From: Bipolaris cookei
Lineage: Eukaryota > Ascomycota > Dothideomycetes > Pleosporales > Pleosporaceae
Assembly: GCA_002286855.1 (NCBI GenBank)
Contig: NRSV01000003.1
Coordinates: 359,159-423,158, forward strand
Direction: 5' to 3'
Length of the DNA: 64,000 nt
Part shown: one piece after another, positions 20,535-31,339 of the stretch
Position numbering within the stretch: the stretch's first letter is position 1
Layout of the letters: each line of letters opens with the position of its first letter
Notes under the pieces: model-generated
The model's database searches: none
Told to the model about the DNA's origin: nothing
What the model saw: the letters and a program-made list of their open reading frames with translations, nothing else
Position numbers and translations under genes: made by a program

Positions 20535-21925
20535 TGCAGTAGTTTTGGTTGTGCGTGGTGCGTGGTGTGTGGTGCGTGGTGTGTGGTGAGAGTGATATAT
20601 AGTAGTCTGCTCGGGTTCCGATCAACGGGATCCGTAGAGCGATGGTGGAACAGGAAGGGTGGGACGCCTGTTTGTATGGGCGAGTCAAGTCAAATGACGG
20701 TGACTTGAATGGAGTAACAGTGTATGTGTGTGTATATATGTGTGTGTGTGTGTGTGTATAGTGATGACCAGAGAGTAATCGGAGGTCCGACCACGGTTCT
20801 TATACTCTGCGTCTAGTCGTTGTGTGTGAAAGCGGACCCTGATCCTAGTCTTTTTGCTGAGGCTTACGAGACAAGGGCAGCGAGTGGAACTGTGGGGATG
20901 CACTGGGTGCACGGGCGGGCAGGTTGATCGACGGCGGACACGACCTGAGGGTGCCAAGTCAATCAAGGAAGGAGTGGGATAGTCCGTGCTGGCGAGGCGG
21001 GCGGACGAGGTTGAGTGGGATGGGCAATGTGGTGTGTGATGATTTGTTTGGGAGGCCGCGTCGAGCGTGAATGGTCGGGGCTCGGTGCTTCAGCCAAGCT
21101 CGCTGATGAGACCCTTTTGGGCGCGTCGGCGGGTGGAGCACGACAGATGGCGTCTGGCAACTAGAGGCGGGCGAGGAGTCACAGGCTCCACTCGCGCAAC
21201 GGGGTGGTGATAAGGGCAGAGCAGCAAAGTCCAAAGAGGCTTGGTTGGCTGGGGTGGTGCAAAAACGGGCGGGCAGAGGAGGACATGGATTTATAGCCAG
21301 GGCAAAGGCATGCCGCCGTGAGCCAGACATGCACTGCGCAGCACGACGTGGGCAGCAGCGGCGGGCGGCGACGGCGACGGCGGCGGCGGCGGCGGCGTCA
21401 TTGCGAGTGCTGGTGGGCTCAAAAAAAGACCGGATGCAGGGCACCCCAAAGCGACGACGTCTCCCCATGGTGGTTGTTGGCGTGGAATTGGCTGTGCGAA
21501 TGGATTTGCAGCAGACCACCACGCGCTGGCTGTGTCTGGCTCCCGGCAGCGCCGCTCGCCCCCTTGCCAATCTGCTGCTCCCATGTGATGGGGAGAAGGC
21601 GACTAGGGCCAAGTCTGCTGCTCTGCTCGCCTCGCCTCGCCTCGACATGACCGGCCGGCGCCTCCCTCCACGTATGTCTGTCTGCGTCTGTCTGCGTCTG
21701 TCGGCGTCTGTCCCCGTCGCGGTGGCTATTGCAGTACAGCCCTGACGGCGGACCGATATTGGCCAAGGCCAGGGAAACTTCTGTCCGTTTCACGACGCTG
21801 ACGCGCGCCGCCCAGCCGTGTTCCGAGCTTGATACTGTCGCTGTCTTGGACAGGCCTGCTTGGTCTTGGATGCACATGCTTGCGACGCTTGCGTGTCGAC
21901 ACTGTCCAGCGTCCAGAGAGCCACA
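20535..21925. other. Intergenic region with several simple repeats
   Basis: 1.4 kb. It contains a GCGTGGTGTGTG leader repeat (20550-20588), a TG tract (20721-20759), a GGC-triplet run (21362-21394) and a tctgcgtctg tandem repeat (21673-21713). ORFs in this GC-rich stretch overlap on both strands and resemble no family. Confidence 0.45.
21673..21713. repeat. Tandem repeat of about 10 bp (tctgcgtctg), four imperfect copies
   Basis: Consecutive copies differ by single bases (tctgcg / tcggcg). Confidence 0.8.
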
Positions 21926-22570
21926 ATGCCGCTGACCAGCCAGCTCATCACCTTTGGCTCCTTTGTCGTCACCACCCAGGTCCGCCTGCCCGCCCGCCCT
22001 CTGCCTCGTTCTGTTGAGCGCTACAACTTGCAAGCAGCCAGTCAGGCAACTGATCGGATCCCCTAGGTCTTCCACCTAACCCGCCTGTCCTTTGCCATAG
22101 TCAATCTCAAGCCCCTCCTGCCCGGTCATGTCCTCGTCTCGCCTCGTCGCGTCGTGCCCCGCTTCAACGACCTGTCTGCTGCAGAGGTCCATGACCTCTT
22201 TCTGGCCGTCCACCGCGTTTCGCGCATGGTCGAGCGTGTCTTTGCTGCCTCATCGCTTAACATTGCCATCCAAGATGGCGTAGACGCAGGCCAGAGCGTC
22301 CCTCATGTCCACGTCCACATCATCCCCCGCAAGAAGGCCGACCTCGACCACAAGGGCGGCACCGATGCCATCTACGCCATGCTCGACAGCGACGACGCCA
22401 ACCTAACCAAGCAGCTGGCACACAAAGCCCGCTTCCCCGCCGTCGATAACGACAGCCGCAAGCCCAGGTCCGACGAGGAAATGCAAAAAGAGGCCGAGTG
22501 GCTGGCCCAGGAAATGGCCAAGGACGAGCCTGCTGCTGCTGCTGATGCTGCTGCTGATGCTGCTGTCTGA
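21926..22570 (+). CDS. HNT2: FHIT-type HIT-family dinucleoside polyphosphate hydrolase
   Basis: Cleaves Ap3A/Ap4A-like dinucleotides (Fhit/Aph1/Hnt2 group). Exons 21926-21979 and 22067-22570 give 185 aa. The short first exon supplies MPLTSQLITFGSFVV, and splicing yields VTTQVFHLTRLSFAIVNLKP. PLLPGHVLVSP and the catalytic HIT triad QSVPHVHVHIIPRK (about residues 92-105) match FHIT closely, including the preceding IQDGVDAGQ. The C-terminus has the conserved SDEEMQKEAEWLAQEM helix, then an Ala-rich tail. Confidence 0.92.
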
Positions 22571-22842
22571 GCCACCATGTCCCTCCCTCCCTCCCTCCCT
22601 CACTGCCTCCAACACTGCCGCTTCCATCTTTACCTACTAGAAAATCAAATACCATCATGTTTGCTGCAACATTGTCGCTCCCGCCAAACTGTGGGGTCCA
22701 CTGCTGCCCTGAAGTCGTGGCCCATGGTTGGCCCTCTTGCACCTTACCCGCACTTCGCCATCCAACTCAAAACCAATAGTTGTAAACTCCCCCTTGCTGC
22801 ATTGTTCCATACTTGACCTCACAAACACCTCTGACGTGCAAC

Positions 22843-23925
22843 ATGCCGGGTACCACCATGCCCTCGTGTTCGGCTTACGTGGATATGCCCAGAGCAAACA
22901 TCGACCCTGGTTCCTCTGACAGCTCCAAGTTTCTTTACGCGAGATCCAACCACTCCCAAAGTGCTGCTCTTGATGGTGATTTGGATAAAGGCAAGGTGCA
23001 TGTCACACAAGGAGCGCTTGATCAAACACCAGAGTCCACGATAGGCTCCCGCTTGCTCGCTCTACCAGCAGAACTGCGATACCATATCTATTTGTTTGTA
23101 TTACCAACCAATCTGACTATCGAGTCTAAGACTATCTGGCAAAATGACAAGCTTCTGTTTGTCGCCTATAATCTGGGACAGCATGCAAAGGATGCAGTCC
23201 CAATTGGTGGAGGGACTTCCTGTTTGAATACACACATCCGTCCCGTGTGCCACCTCGCCGTCGAAACGCAACTATTCCGAGTAAGCAAGCTTGTCTCAAA
23301 CGAGTCCCAGTGTAAGTAAGCCCCGACAATGCACGTACCCCTGCCCAACCAAACAGTTACAGTCGTCGTCTATGGCATGAACACGTACAAATTCATCATC
23401 CATGGAAGGGCCATATGGCCCAAGTCGCTGAGGAGCCCATACATTTTTGGATCTCTTGGCCACCCTCTCCGACTCCTACTGCTACGCGACTTGCGTCGCA
23501 TCCATATCGACATTGTTGCTGACGTTGACGACCACTAGGCAGCCAAGCGCCAACGAGCACGCCTAGAATAATACCTGGTCGAAATCCTCAAGGAGCATGC
23601 TAACGACCCAAGGCTTTCACATTTTCAGTCGACAGGACACTCGTATTTGCAATTTCTTCGGCCCCCGAACGGCCTAGAAAAGCACATGTTCGCGCTAGAG
23701 AGTCTGGCATCGCTTCGTGGTATCAAAGACGTGCAAGTCAACGGGCTACCTGATTGGTACGCAAAGTGCATGCAGCTTTGTATACAAGGCAAAAGGTGGC
23801 CAAGTGTAAGAGACCGACTGGCCACAGCTTCAAGTGAAGCGCAGGCCGGGGTAAGTCCGAGCGCAATAATATTGCCCTTTCAGATGATGTCGACAGGTTC
23901 TGGACTAGATAGTAGGACTGGGTAG
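22843..23925 (+). pseudogene. Broken F-box-like / DUF7730-type gene with two in-frame stops
   Basis: Exon 1 (22843-23311) encodes an N-terminal region with LLALPAELRYHIYLFVLP, typical of fungal F-box-like proteins of this class. A gtaagt..acag intron (23312-23356) leads into exon 2 starting FTVVVYGMNTYKF. The frame then meets TAG at 23536 and TAA at 23569, but continues coherently with YLVEILKEHANDPR and LRGIKDVQVNGLPDWY until 23925. The TAG sits where TGG (Trp) would suit, so a G-to-A change is likely. A shorter protein ending at 23538 cannot be excluded. Confidence 0.6.
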
Positions 23926-24428
23926 ATGGTGGCAGGCCCCCCCCCCCCCGCATAGCGACCCTGAATGACATGTGACAGAGAGCCAGGATAGGCCCTTGAC
24001 AGAGAAACAGCATATCCGTCGTGTTTGAGAGAGAGCCGCATCCTTACCTACAATCACTGCTACACGTGCACAATGGCTATGACTCTGACTCTGTCGACAT
24101 GTCTACCGTCACACTCATGTAGCCGTCGCCGTCGTAGCTTATTGACGACAGCCTCCGCCCCACGTTCGCTAATTGATTGGCTCCCGAGCATGACGCGAAC
24201 ATCCATGACATGCCCGACCGACCGGACTCCCTATCGCGCTGCCGCACTTATCGCCATCTGTCCCCCAGACACATCCTCCCCACAGCTTGGTGATAGAAGC
24301 TTGGTTACTGTCTCCCTTGTTTCGTCATCTTCTATTCCCGGCTCTCCAGCTATCCGTCTTCTCTAGGCACTGTCCTCACCTCTTGCTCGCCCCCCTCCCC
24401 TTTCAATCGTACTATCAACGCCACCATA
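23926..24428. other. Spacer before the R3H-associated gene
   Basis: Begins with a C homopolymer (about 14 C at 23936-23949). The rest is the pyrimidine-rich promoter and leader of the next gene. Confidence 0.45.
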
Positions 24429-25543
24429 ATGGCTATCGGCGATGTCCCCTCCAGTCCCCAGCAGGTCACGGCGCCGCCTCAACCCATCGACATTGATGCT
24501 TGGACTGAGCAAGCAACTGTTGCCCTGGGCTCTGTAGCCATTTCCGCCCCTGGAGATGCGACCCAGACTGCCTCGGTTACGCTTGCCATTCCGCTCGATG
24601 AACACGATGCGCCCGCGGCTGCTGCACACCCTGTAGGTGCTTCAGCAGCCGCAAAAGAAGGCGGATACTATCGTCGCAAGGAGCCGCTTCGTCGCGATAG
24701 CATGAAGCGGCGCGAGGCCCTGCTAAAGGGAAAAGAGGGCTCCAGGCGCAGGCAGAGATGGGAGAATGGTACGTCCCAACTCTTCTCTCAAGCAACCCGC
24801 TTTGCGCATAGCACCGTCCTCCCATAAACCCTTTCCTCATAGCCCATACTTCTTTTGCAATATTTAAAATTGATGAGTGACCATCAGATCGTCTCCTAAA
24901 CAACCCCCACGCTGAACCCCCCTTACCCAAGGACTGGGAAGTCCACCCAACACACACCCCCAAACACGTCCCGTACTACCTCGCCCCCCTCTGGGATGCA
25001 GGCCTAAACCGCCAATCCACCGACCGCCGCTCCGCCGCCCTTGCCCAGAAAACCGCCAAAAAAACCATTGCTACCAACCCCTCTGCCCCCGGTATCGTTC
25101 CCAAGGAACTCCGCGATAAACTCAAGCGCTCCCGCGGCGCAAAGGGGTTACTCATGGACCTCGAATCCCAAGTCCGCTGTTTCGTGCAAGATTGGCACGA
25201 GAAGGAGCAACAAGCCGCGCATTTGGGTGTTCCTGTTGACCCGGATAGTGAGGATGATGAGATTGTTTTTGTGGGGAGGAATGGACATATGAATGATCTT
25301 TCTGCTTCGTCGTCTTCGGTGCTCCTGGCGAAGAAGGAGCTTATGCTTTTTGATACTCCTGAGGAAGATGTTGGGGGGTGTTTTGGGAGGTGGCTGGTGC
25401 ATCATATTGGGGTTTACTATGGGCTGAGGACTTGGAGTGTTACGGTGGGGGATCCGGCGAGGAGGGAGGCGTATATTGGGGTGAGGGGTGTCAACAAGGG
25501 CATGGGAGAGGGGTTGCCTAGGCCGTTGTATGGGTTGGTGTAG
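24429..25543 (+). CDS. R3H-associated N-terminal domain protein
   Basis: Exons 24429-24768 and 24888-25543 give 331 aa. The domain spans the junction: RREALLKGKEGSRRRQRWEN joins to DRLLNNPHAEPPLPKDWEV, then PYYLAPLWD, the signature of the R3H-assoc family. These proteins often carry a C-terminal R3H single-strand nucleic-acid-binding domain; here the C-terminal part (from about 215) has VRGVNKGMGEGLPRPLYGLV but no clear R-x3-H motif. An acidic stretch (DPDSEDDEIVFVG) lies between. The molecular role is unknown. Confidence 0.75.
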
Positions 25544-25836
25544 GCATCATATGTATGGGATGTAAAGGGGTGTATATATGGATAAGTAGGTTGGGCATGT
25601 TGGGTAATAGTGCTACACATATTCCACTCTTTGTTCGGTTAAGACTAGTAAATATTGCAAAGACTTAGAAAAGATCATACACTTTGTCATTTCTCATACC
25701 ACCCATATATCTCCCCCCAACCCCAACCCCAAATACGTTGATTAATAATAATAATAATAAAAAAGGGGAAGGGGAGGAGGTATCCATATAGCATACAGAC
25801 TTGGCCCATATACCTCAAACCAACCTCATTTTCTTT

Positions 25837-27062
25837 TTACTCAAACGACGCAAACGCCAACTCATACGCAAGCGCCAGCGTCATCCTTGCATGTTGCAAC
25901 ATATGATCAAAGCTGAGATACTCAATCTTATCCTCGGTCGTATGAATCTTATTATCACTATACTTGAAATCCGACTCAATCACAAACGCAGAGGGGTAAC
26001 CCGCCTTGGACGCACTGGCGTGATCCGAGCACGCATACCCACACTTTGTCAGTACATACGGAATACCGCAGTAGGTAGTAATAATCTTCTTGATAAATTC
26101 GGTGAGGCCCGCGTCGACGAAGTCCGTAATGACGCCCACGGACTCGGGTTCGCCTGCGTCGAGCGTCTTTTGCACGTAACCCGTCATATCTTGCTGCAGC
26201 ATGGCTTTTACGTTACGGTTTGCGCGCTCGTAGGATTGGAAGATTGCTTGGGAGCCCAGCAGGCCGCCTTCTTCGGCTGAGTACCAGTGGAATTCTATGG
26301 TGTTTTCTGCTTCGCCATTTAGGATTTCGGGGGATTCGAGGAGCACGCGGAGCGCTTCGAGGATAGTGACGGTGCCGCTGCCGTCATCGTCGGCGCCGGG
26401 CGCGGCTAGAAAGGCGGGGAAGTACAGGTTTATGCTGTCTTGGTGCGCGCCGATGACGATTGTCTTGTCGCTTTTACCGGGTATCGTGGCGATGATGGAG
26501 GATTGGCCCCAGGGGTGTGCAAACGGTTTTACGGTTGCGTTGACGGCGCCGGCGTCGACGAGGGTTTTGTTGACTTGGCTTAGGAGCCAGGCTGAGCTTT
26601 CGGCCCCGTAGTGCGACTTGTAGTAGCGCGTGTGGAAGGAGGTGAAGGTTTCCAGGTGGGCGCGCATGTTTTCCTTTTTCAGCTCCTTGAGGAGCGGGTC
26701 AATGGTCTTTTTGTGGATGGGCTTCTCTGGGAACTTGACGCTCTCGACGGAGACCTTGCGGTTCAGCGTGCCGAGCTCCTTGTTGTGCGTAATGTCGAAG
26801 AAGTTGATGTTTTGCTGCGTTGTCGTCAGTACATAGTTTGCATACAGTGTGATATGACATGGCATACTTTGCGCAACTCCCACTTTTCGTTTTCAGTCAC
26901 CCATCGCGTCTCGCCGGGAGAGAGCTCGATTAGATACTCATCTGGCTCGGCGATAGTGACCTGCTGCTGGTCTTGGAGCACGGCTTGATGGTCTTGAGGC
27001 GACGAAACTGCTGCTGCAAGGGTAGCAGTGTAGAGCGGTAGCAATAGAGTTGTTGACTTCAT
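25837..27062 (-). CDS. Secreted leucine aminopeptidase, M28 family (Lap1-like)
   Basis: Zinc exopeptidase that removes N-terminal residues from peptides outside the cell. Exons 27062-26868 and 26814-25837 (53 bp intron) give 390 aa; the junction reads WELRKQNINFFD. A signal peptide covers about residues 1-19, followed by a propeptide to about 80. Metal ligands lie in GAHQDSIN (His), GADDDGSG (Asp), SAEEGGLLGS (catalytic Glu and ligand Glu), QQDMTGY (Asp) and ACSDHAS (His). Two Cys flank the CGYAC segment, as in fungal M28E enzymes. One sequon (NAT) is present. Confidence 0.92.
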
Positions 27063-27472
27063 GGTTGTTGGGTATATGGTTTGAAAGGACGGTGAAGGTT
27101 GTATGTTGTAAGGCGACTGGTTGACGCGGTGATACGGAGATAACGGTCAAACTGCCCCAATGACGCGCCATCCACTGTTTGGCGCTAGTGCAAGTCTAGC
27201 AGGAGGTCACTGGTGGGTAGATTCTGGGGAAACTCATGTTGAGAAGATGTCTTGTCGATCATATTGGGTCTACACAATGATTCACACGGTTTCTTTTGTG
27301 ATCATTTTTGTAAATCCCTTCTTGTGTCGATGACCATGTTCTGATGATTCGATGATTCGATGATTCAAGTAGAAAAAGTGGTTCTTGTCAAGACGAAAGC
27401 CGGGCGTTCAGCCTAACTACTACTACTACTACTACTCAGAAGAACAACATGAATAGTCGAATGTCACATACA
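27063..27472. other. Spacer with two short tandem repeats
   Basis: Contains gatgattc repeated at 27340-27366 and (CTA)n at 27416-27436, then the TA target of the second transposon copy. Confidence 0.5.
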
Positions 27473-28806
27473 TAACATATTCCACCACCGAGAGGACCAC
27501 TTTTTTCTTGGCATTGCGAACTTCATGTACGACAACTTGAATTACTTTATACTAGCTATAGATGCGTCGTACGACTCACTTGTATCTGATAAAGAATCTT
27601 CTTTTACATCTTTTTGGCACGTACGAGCGGTATGGCCTGCTCTCCCACAGGTTCTACAGTGCCGTTGACCTGGCAGAGCCCTTTCTTGACTACTCTCACC
27701 ACGCGCCTTCTTTGATGTCGTACGACTAGCAGAAATACTTTCACCTACCTGTGATGCTCCTGCACCTAAGTCTAATGTCCCGCCTGTCTAGATCCGCTTT
27801 CTTTTACGCCCTTGGCGCTTTGTCACCTCTGCTAATTGCTCTTCAAGCTCTCGTACGCGGGCTTTCATGAGCATATTCTCATGTAGCATCTCATCAGCTC
27901 CTTTAATAAGCTCTGAGAAGCCTCCTTGCACAGTAGTTGGTGACCTTACGAAGGGTTTTCTTATAAACTTCGACTGTGCTCCAAATTCGTACAAATAGCT
28001 AGGTGTTTTAGATTGCCAGGGTGTTTCTAGCTGAGCTTCTTGTGGTGGGGTATGAAGGCGCACGTCAAGGCGATCAATAACTCTTTACGCGTCGATAGGG
28101 ACTAGTCCTGCTGCCTTAAAGGCCTTCTTGCAGTTACTAGACGTAAACACATCGAAAAATGCGTCTCGAAAGGCTAGGAGGAAGCATTTCTGGTTAATAT
28201 GCCAGATATGGTGGTGTGCCAAGTCTCGTACGCGTTGAGAATACTTCTGCTTTAGAGGCGAAAAGCAGACAACGTCAAGTGGCTAGAGTATGTGCAATGA
28301 ATGAGCAGGCATAAAAAGAGTAAGGACTATTCGTGCGAAGGCGGTAGTCCTTAAATTCTTGGTTTAGGTGGCTCTCATGTCCGAACGCGTTACGAATCGT
28401 TCTGGCCAGTTTTTACCTAAAGGCCTACCACCTCGTACGCGTAGTAGTTTCTCTGCCATATCTGCTACCTCACAAAGTCGGGGGGCAACCCCTCGTGAAT
28501 CTAGGTCAAGAATGTATTGTATGATTATTTGCTCTTCAGTTGTAGTTAGTTTTTGGCAATTTGGCTGCGTATTAGGTCGAAATGTAATTCCTCGAAGCCG
28601 CCGAGAGGTCTGCTGATGTCGCACATTATAGGCTGCTGCAGTTTTTCGCAAGCTCTTAAACTGGCCCGTACAATAGGCCGGAACAGCAAGAATAATTCGA
28701 CCTTCTTGTTGGATTAGTATCGCTTTCTGTTGTTGAGGCATTGTCGTTCGTACGTGAAGTTGGTGGTGCCAAGAAAAGGTAGCCCTCTCGGTAGTGGAAT
28801 ACGTTA
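27473..28806 (-). mobile_element. Internally deleted, degenerate relative of the 1145-2980 transposon
   Basis: TA at 27473-27474 and 28805-28806 flank inverted ends that read ac(a/g)tattccac(c/t)accgagagg from outside, related to but distinct from the first element's repeats. On the minus strand the remnant encodes the transposase N-terminus (up to NWPERFVTRSD), then jumps directly to the segment around HESHLNQ. About 160 codons carrying the first two catalytic aspartates are gone. The remaining frame has stops (for example in HIL*PLDVV), so the copy is non-autonomous. If its ends are still recognised it might be mobilised by a related transposase. Confidence 0.88.
27788..28783 (-). pseudogene. 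Remnant transposase (D1 and D2 deleted)
   Basis: Readable pieces are 28740-28373 (start MPQQQKAILI, helix-turn-helix and CENP-B-like part) and 28063-27788 (C-terminal coiled and basic RKRKRI part), with a decayed stretch between them. Protein similarity to the intact transposase is high over both pieces. The catalytic domain is mostly missing. Confidence 0.85.
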
Positions 28807-29147
28807 ATATTACTCTTAGATGTGGTAGTACAGTATACGCATACACAAAGTTTCGCTAACCGTCTACAACCTATGTCCAAATGTCGTCATCATACCACTT
28901 ATCCGATTAAGCACCGAGATACCTTCATCCATCCATTACCAAGCACCTATCAACTTATATGTGCTGTCTCTTTGGTTTATTGAATCCAGATAGAGATAGC
29001 TTCGATTCTCACTTTTTTTAAAGCCTAAATCCTGCCCCGGGGTCACATTCATCTGTGTGTAGAAAGGACATCTTCCTACACCATAGGAAAGCATCAAATC
29101 ACGAAGATAATTAAACCACCACATACTGCTACTAGTCTGAGATCACC
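28807..29147. other. Spacer between transposon remnant and SDR pseudogene
   Basis: AT-rich. No feature is supported beyond a possible promoter for the pseudogene. Confidence 0.4.
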
Positions 29148-29976
29148 ATGACGGAATCTTCTGTTGTCCTTGCTGGTAGCGACATTGACACGCAACAAAG
29201 CAATATGTGCTAGTCTTCGGCTTCACTTGAAGGTTACCGGCGGAAATACCGGCATTGGTTATGAAAGCGTTAAAGCATTGTACGCTTCGTCGAAACCCTA
29301 CAAAGTCTTGATGGGCATTCGCTCCCTGGAAAAAGCCAAGGATACAATTTCCAAACTCACAACCGAGGTTCCGGAATCAAAATCAGAAGTTGAGGCAATT
29401 CAGCTCGATATCGAGGATGACAAGTCCATTGAGAAAGCGTTCGAGGAGGTCAAGAGCAAGTATGGTCGTCTTGACACTCTAGTAAATAATGCAGGTATGT
29501 CATGCCTTGGCTGGATGTGACAGGACAAGACCCGTTTACTCAGATGGACAGGTACATCCTTTAACAACGACCTGCGCAAAGATTCCAGTCTCAAAAGTAT
29601 ACGCGTGGTCTGGGACAAAGCCTACTCACTCAATGTCACCTCGACTCAAGTCGTAACTTATACCTTTGCGCCCCTCCTGATGGCTTCTTCTGACCCCAGG
29701 TTGCTCTTGGTAACCTCCGGTCTATCCACCTTGAATGGCGTTGAACATGCTAATGTTGAGCTGGGCGATAATGCTTCAAGTAGATGGCGTAAAGGTGTTC
29801 GGTATCAGCCCGGGGTTCTTGGCTACAGGGTTGGGTGGATTGGCGCCTGATTTCTTGAAGAAGGTAGGTGCAGGGATCCAAACGTTGGTGGCGAACTCAT
29901 CAGGGATGTCGTCGAGGGGAAGCAAGACGAGCATGCTGCCAAGGTCATCAACAAAGATGGTGTGCAGCCTTGGTAA
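29148..29976 (+). pseudogene. Short-chain dehydrogenase/reductase pseudogene lacking the YxxxK motif
   Basis: The N-terminal Rossmann part is readable (VTGGNTGIGYES, LDIEDDKSIEKAF, LVNNAG), with a plausible intron at 29495-29551 that joins NNAG to TSFNND. After LLVTSGLSTLNG the frame shifts and the expected region with the catalytic YxxxK is absent. The next frame continues at ALNMLMLSW..DGVKVFGISPGFLATGLGG. A second, one-base frameshift near 29878 moves the conserved end (GGELIRDVVEGKQ..DGVQPW) into a third frame. The first exon junction around 29165-29240 also cannot be made to fit cleanly. The gene is inactive. Confidence 0.82.
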
Positions 29977-31339
29977 ATGTGTTGTATCGGGTCATGGGTA
30001 AGGTTGGGATGATAACTCTGTCGGATAATAAGACTCAACCCGATTCAATATCATACTGCATACAATCGCTCAGTCTGTACTAACGTGTAGAGTGTGGCAC
30101 TGTCTGTATCTGTACTCTCTTTGTATTTCTTTGGCTTATCTTGTCTTCTTGGGGTGCGAATTGCATATTATCTAGTAAGCACTTGTACTGTACAATGTGG
30201 TTATATCAAACACCCTAAATCTAGACCATTGTGTGCTACGTGGGGGCAGCCGCGTTCGCCTCGTCTCGCTTGTTCAGGTCGAAATTGGTAATTCTAGCTA
30301 AGCTCGCTTGATAATAGAGAGGCGATATCCGCAAGGAAAACGCTCTGGATCATCAAGATATACATATTATGCAGAAGCTACTTTAGTCCTGTCTGTCTCC
30401 GTAATCACATTCATCGGTACATCAGCTGCAATTAAAATGTGTTGCATAGGAAGAGATAAGGGGAGAAACCAGAAAAAAACAGTGAAAAACGGTTCCCGTT
30501 ACTATGACCCACAGCGGACCAGCTACCTGATTCTCGAAAATTGAATGGCGCTATGGGCTGGCCGTTAGTATTGGGGCAAGACTAGCGAGCCGTTTGGACA
30601 ATTCAGTTCTGTATTGGATCAACCCTCGAATTTTTTTTCAACCTACAAAACCTCTACCTTCTCATTCCAGTGATACGTACCCATATTGCCCACAATCGTG
30701 TGAATTTCGAGAACCCGTACTACAAAGTACTTTGGGAGATGGACAGGTCCTGTTACACTCGACGCACCATCAGGGGTCGTAAACTAAAAATCCACATACA
30801 TGTAGGAAAAATCAAAATAACAGGTCTTGCTAATAATGAGAAGATTTTTTTTGCAAATTGAACTTGTGCTTTTCTTTCAATTGAGTCTGAAGTTCAGAGT
30901 TCTAAGTTTCGCGGCTCGTCGAATTTTGGCCCCCACCCAACCATCTTAACCGGGCACCTGGCCCCCAAAACACGGCTGGCAGATGGGCAACTTGCAGTAG
31001 TACTACATAGCATTGATATTAGTTCCTTGTCGGCCAAGTACCTATCAGGCTTGACATATAACTGCACAGTGTATGATGAGCTCTGTGGACTAGGCTCCGG
31101 CCCCTGCCTCAGCTTTGTACGATACCGAGGCGCATAACTTTGCACCAATGAGAGAACTCCCAAGAGGTAGGATTGGGAAAGTGCTTATGAGGATTACATT
31201 GAGCCGGGGAGTACGATATCGTCCTATCCTCCGGCGGTTACAAAAGCGACTGTCAGCAGACTTTATTCCAATCTAACAAAATAAATACAGCAGATCCTAA
31301 AGAGCTGGCTCACACCTTGAGACGGGGGCTCCTTCCACC
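29977..31339. other. AT-rich gene-poor stretch
   Basis: 1.36 kb with only short ORFs lacking recognisable similarity. The last part serves as the promoter of the membrane-protein gene at 31340. Confidence 0.45.

Noticed and set aside
20959..21745. Overlapping ORFs on both strands in a GC-rich region
   Set aside because: Ala/Arg-rich on both strands, with triplet repeats; no family resemblance.
27416..27436. Short direct repeats (CTA and gatgattc) as a possible array
   Set aside because: Simple tandem repeats without spacers; not CRISPR-like and the genome is eukaryotic.
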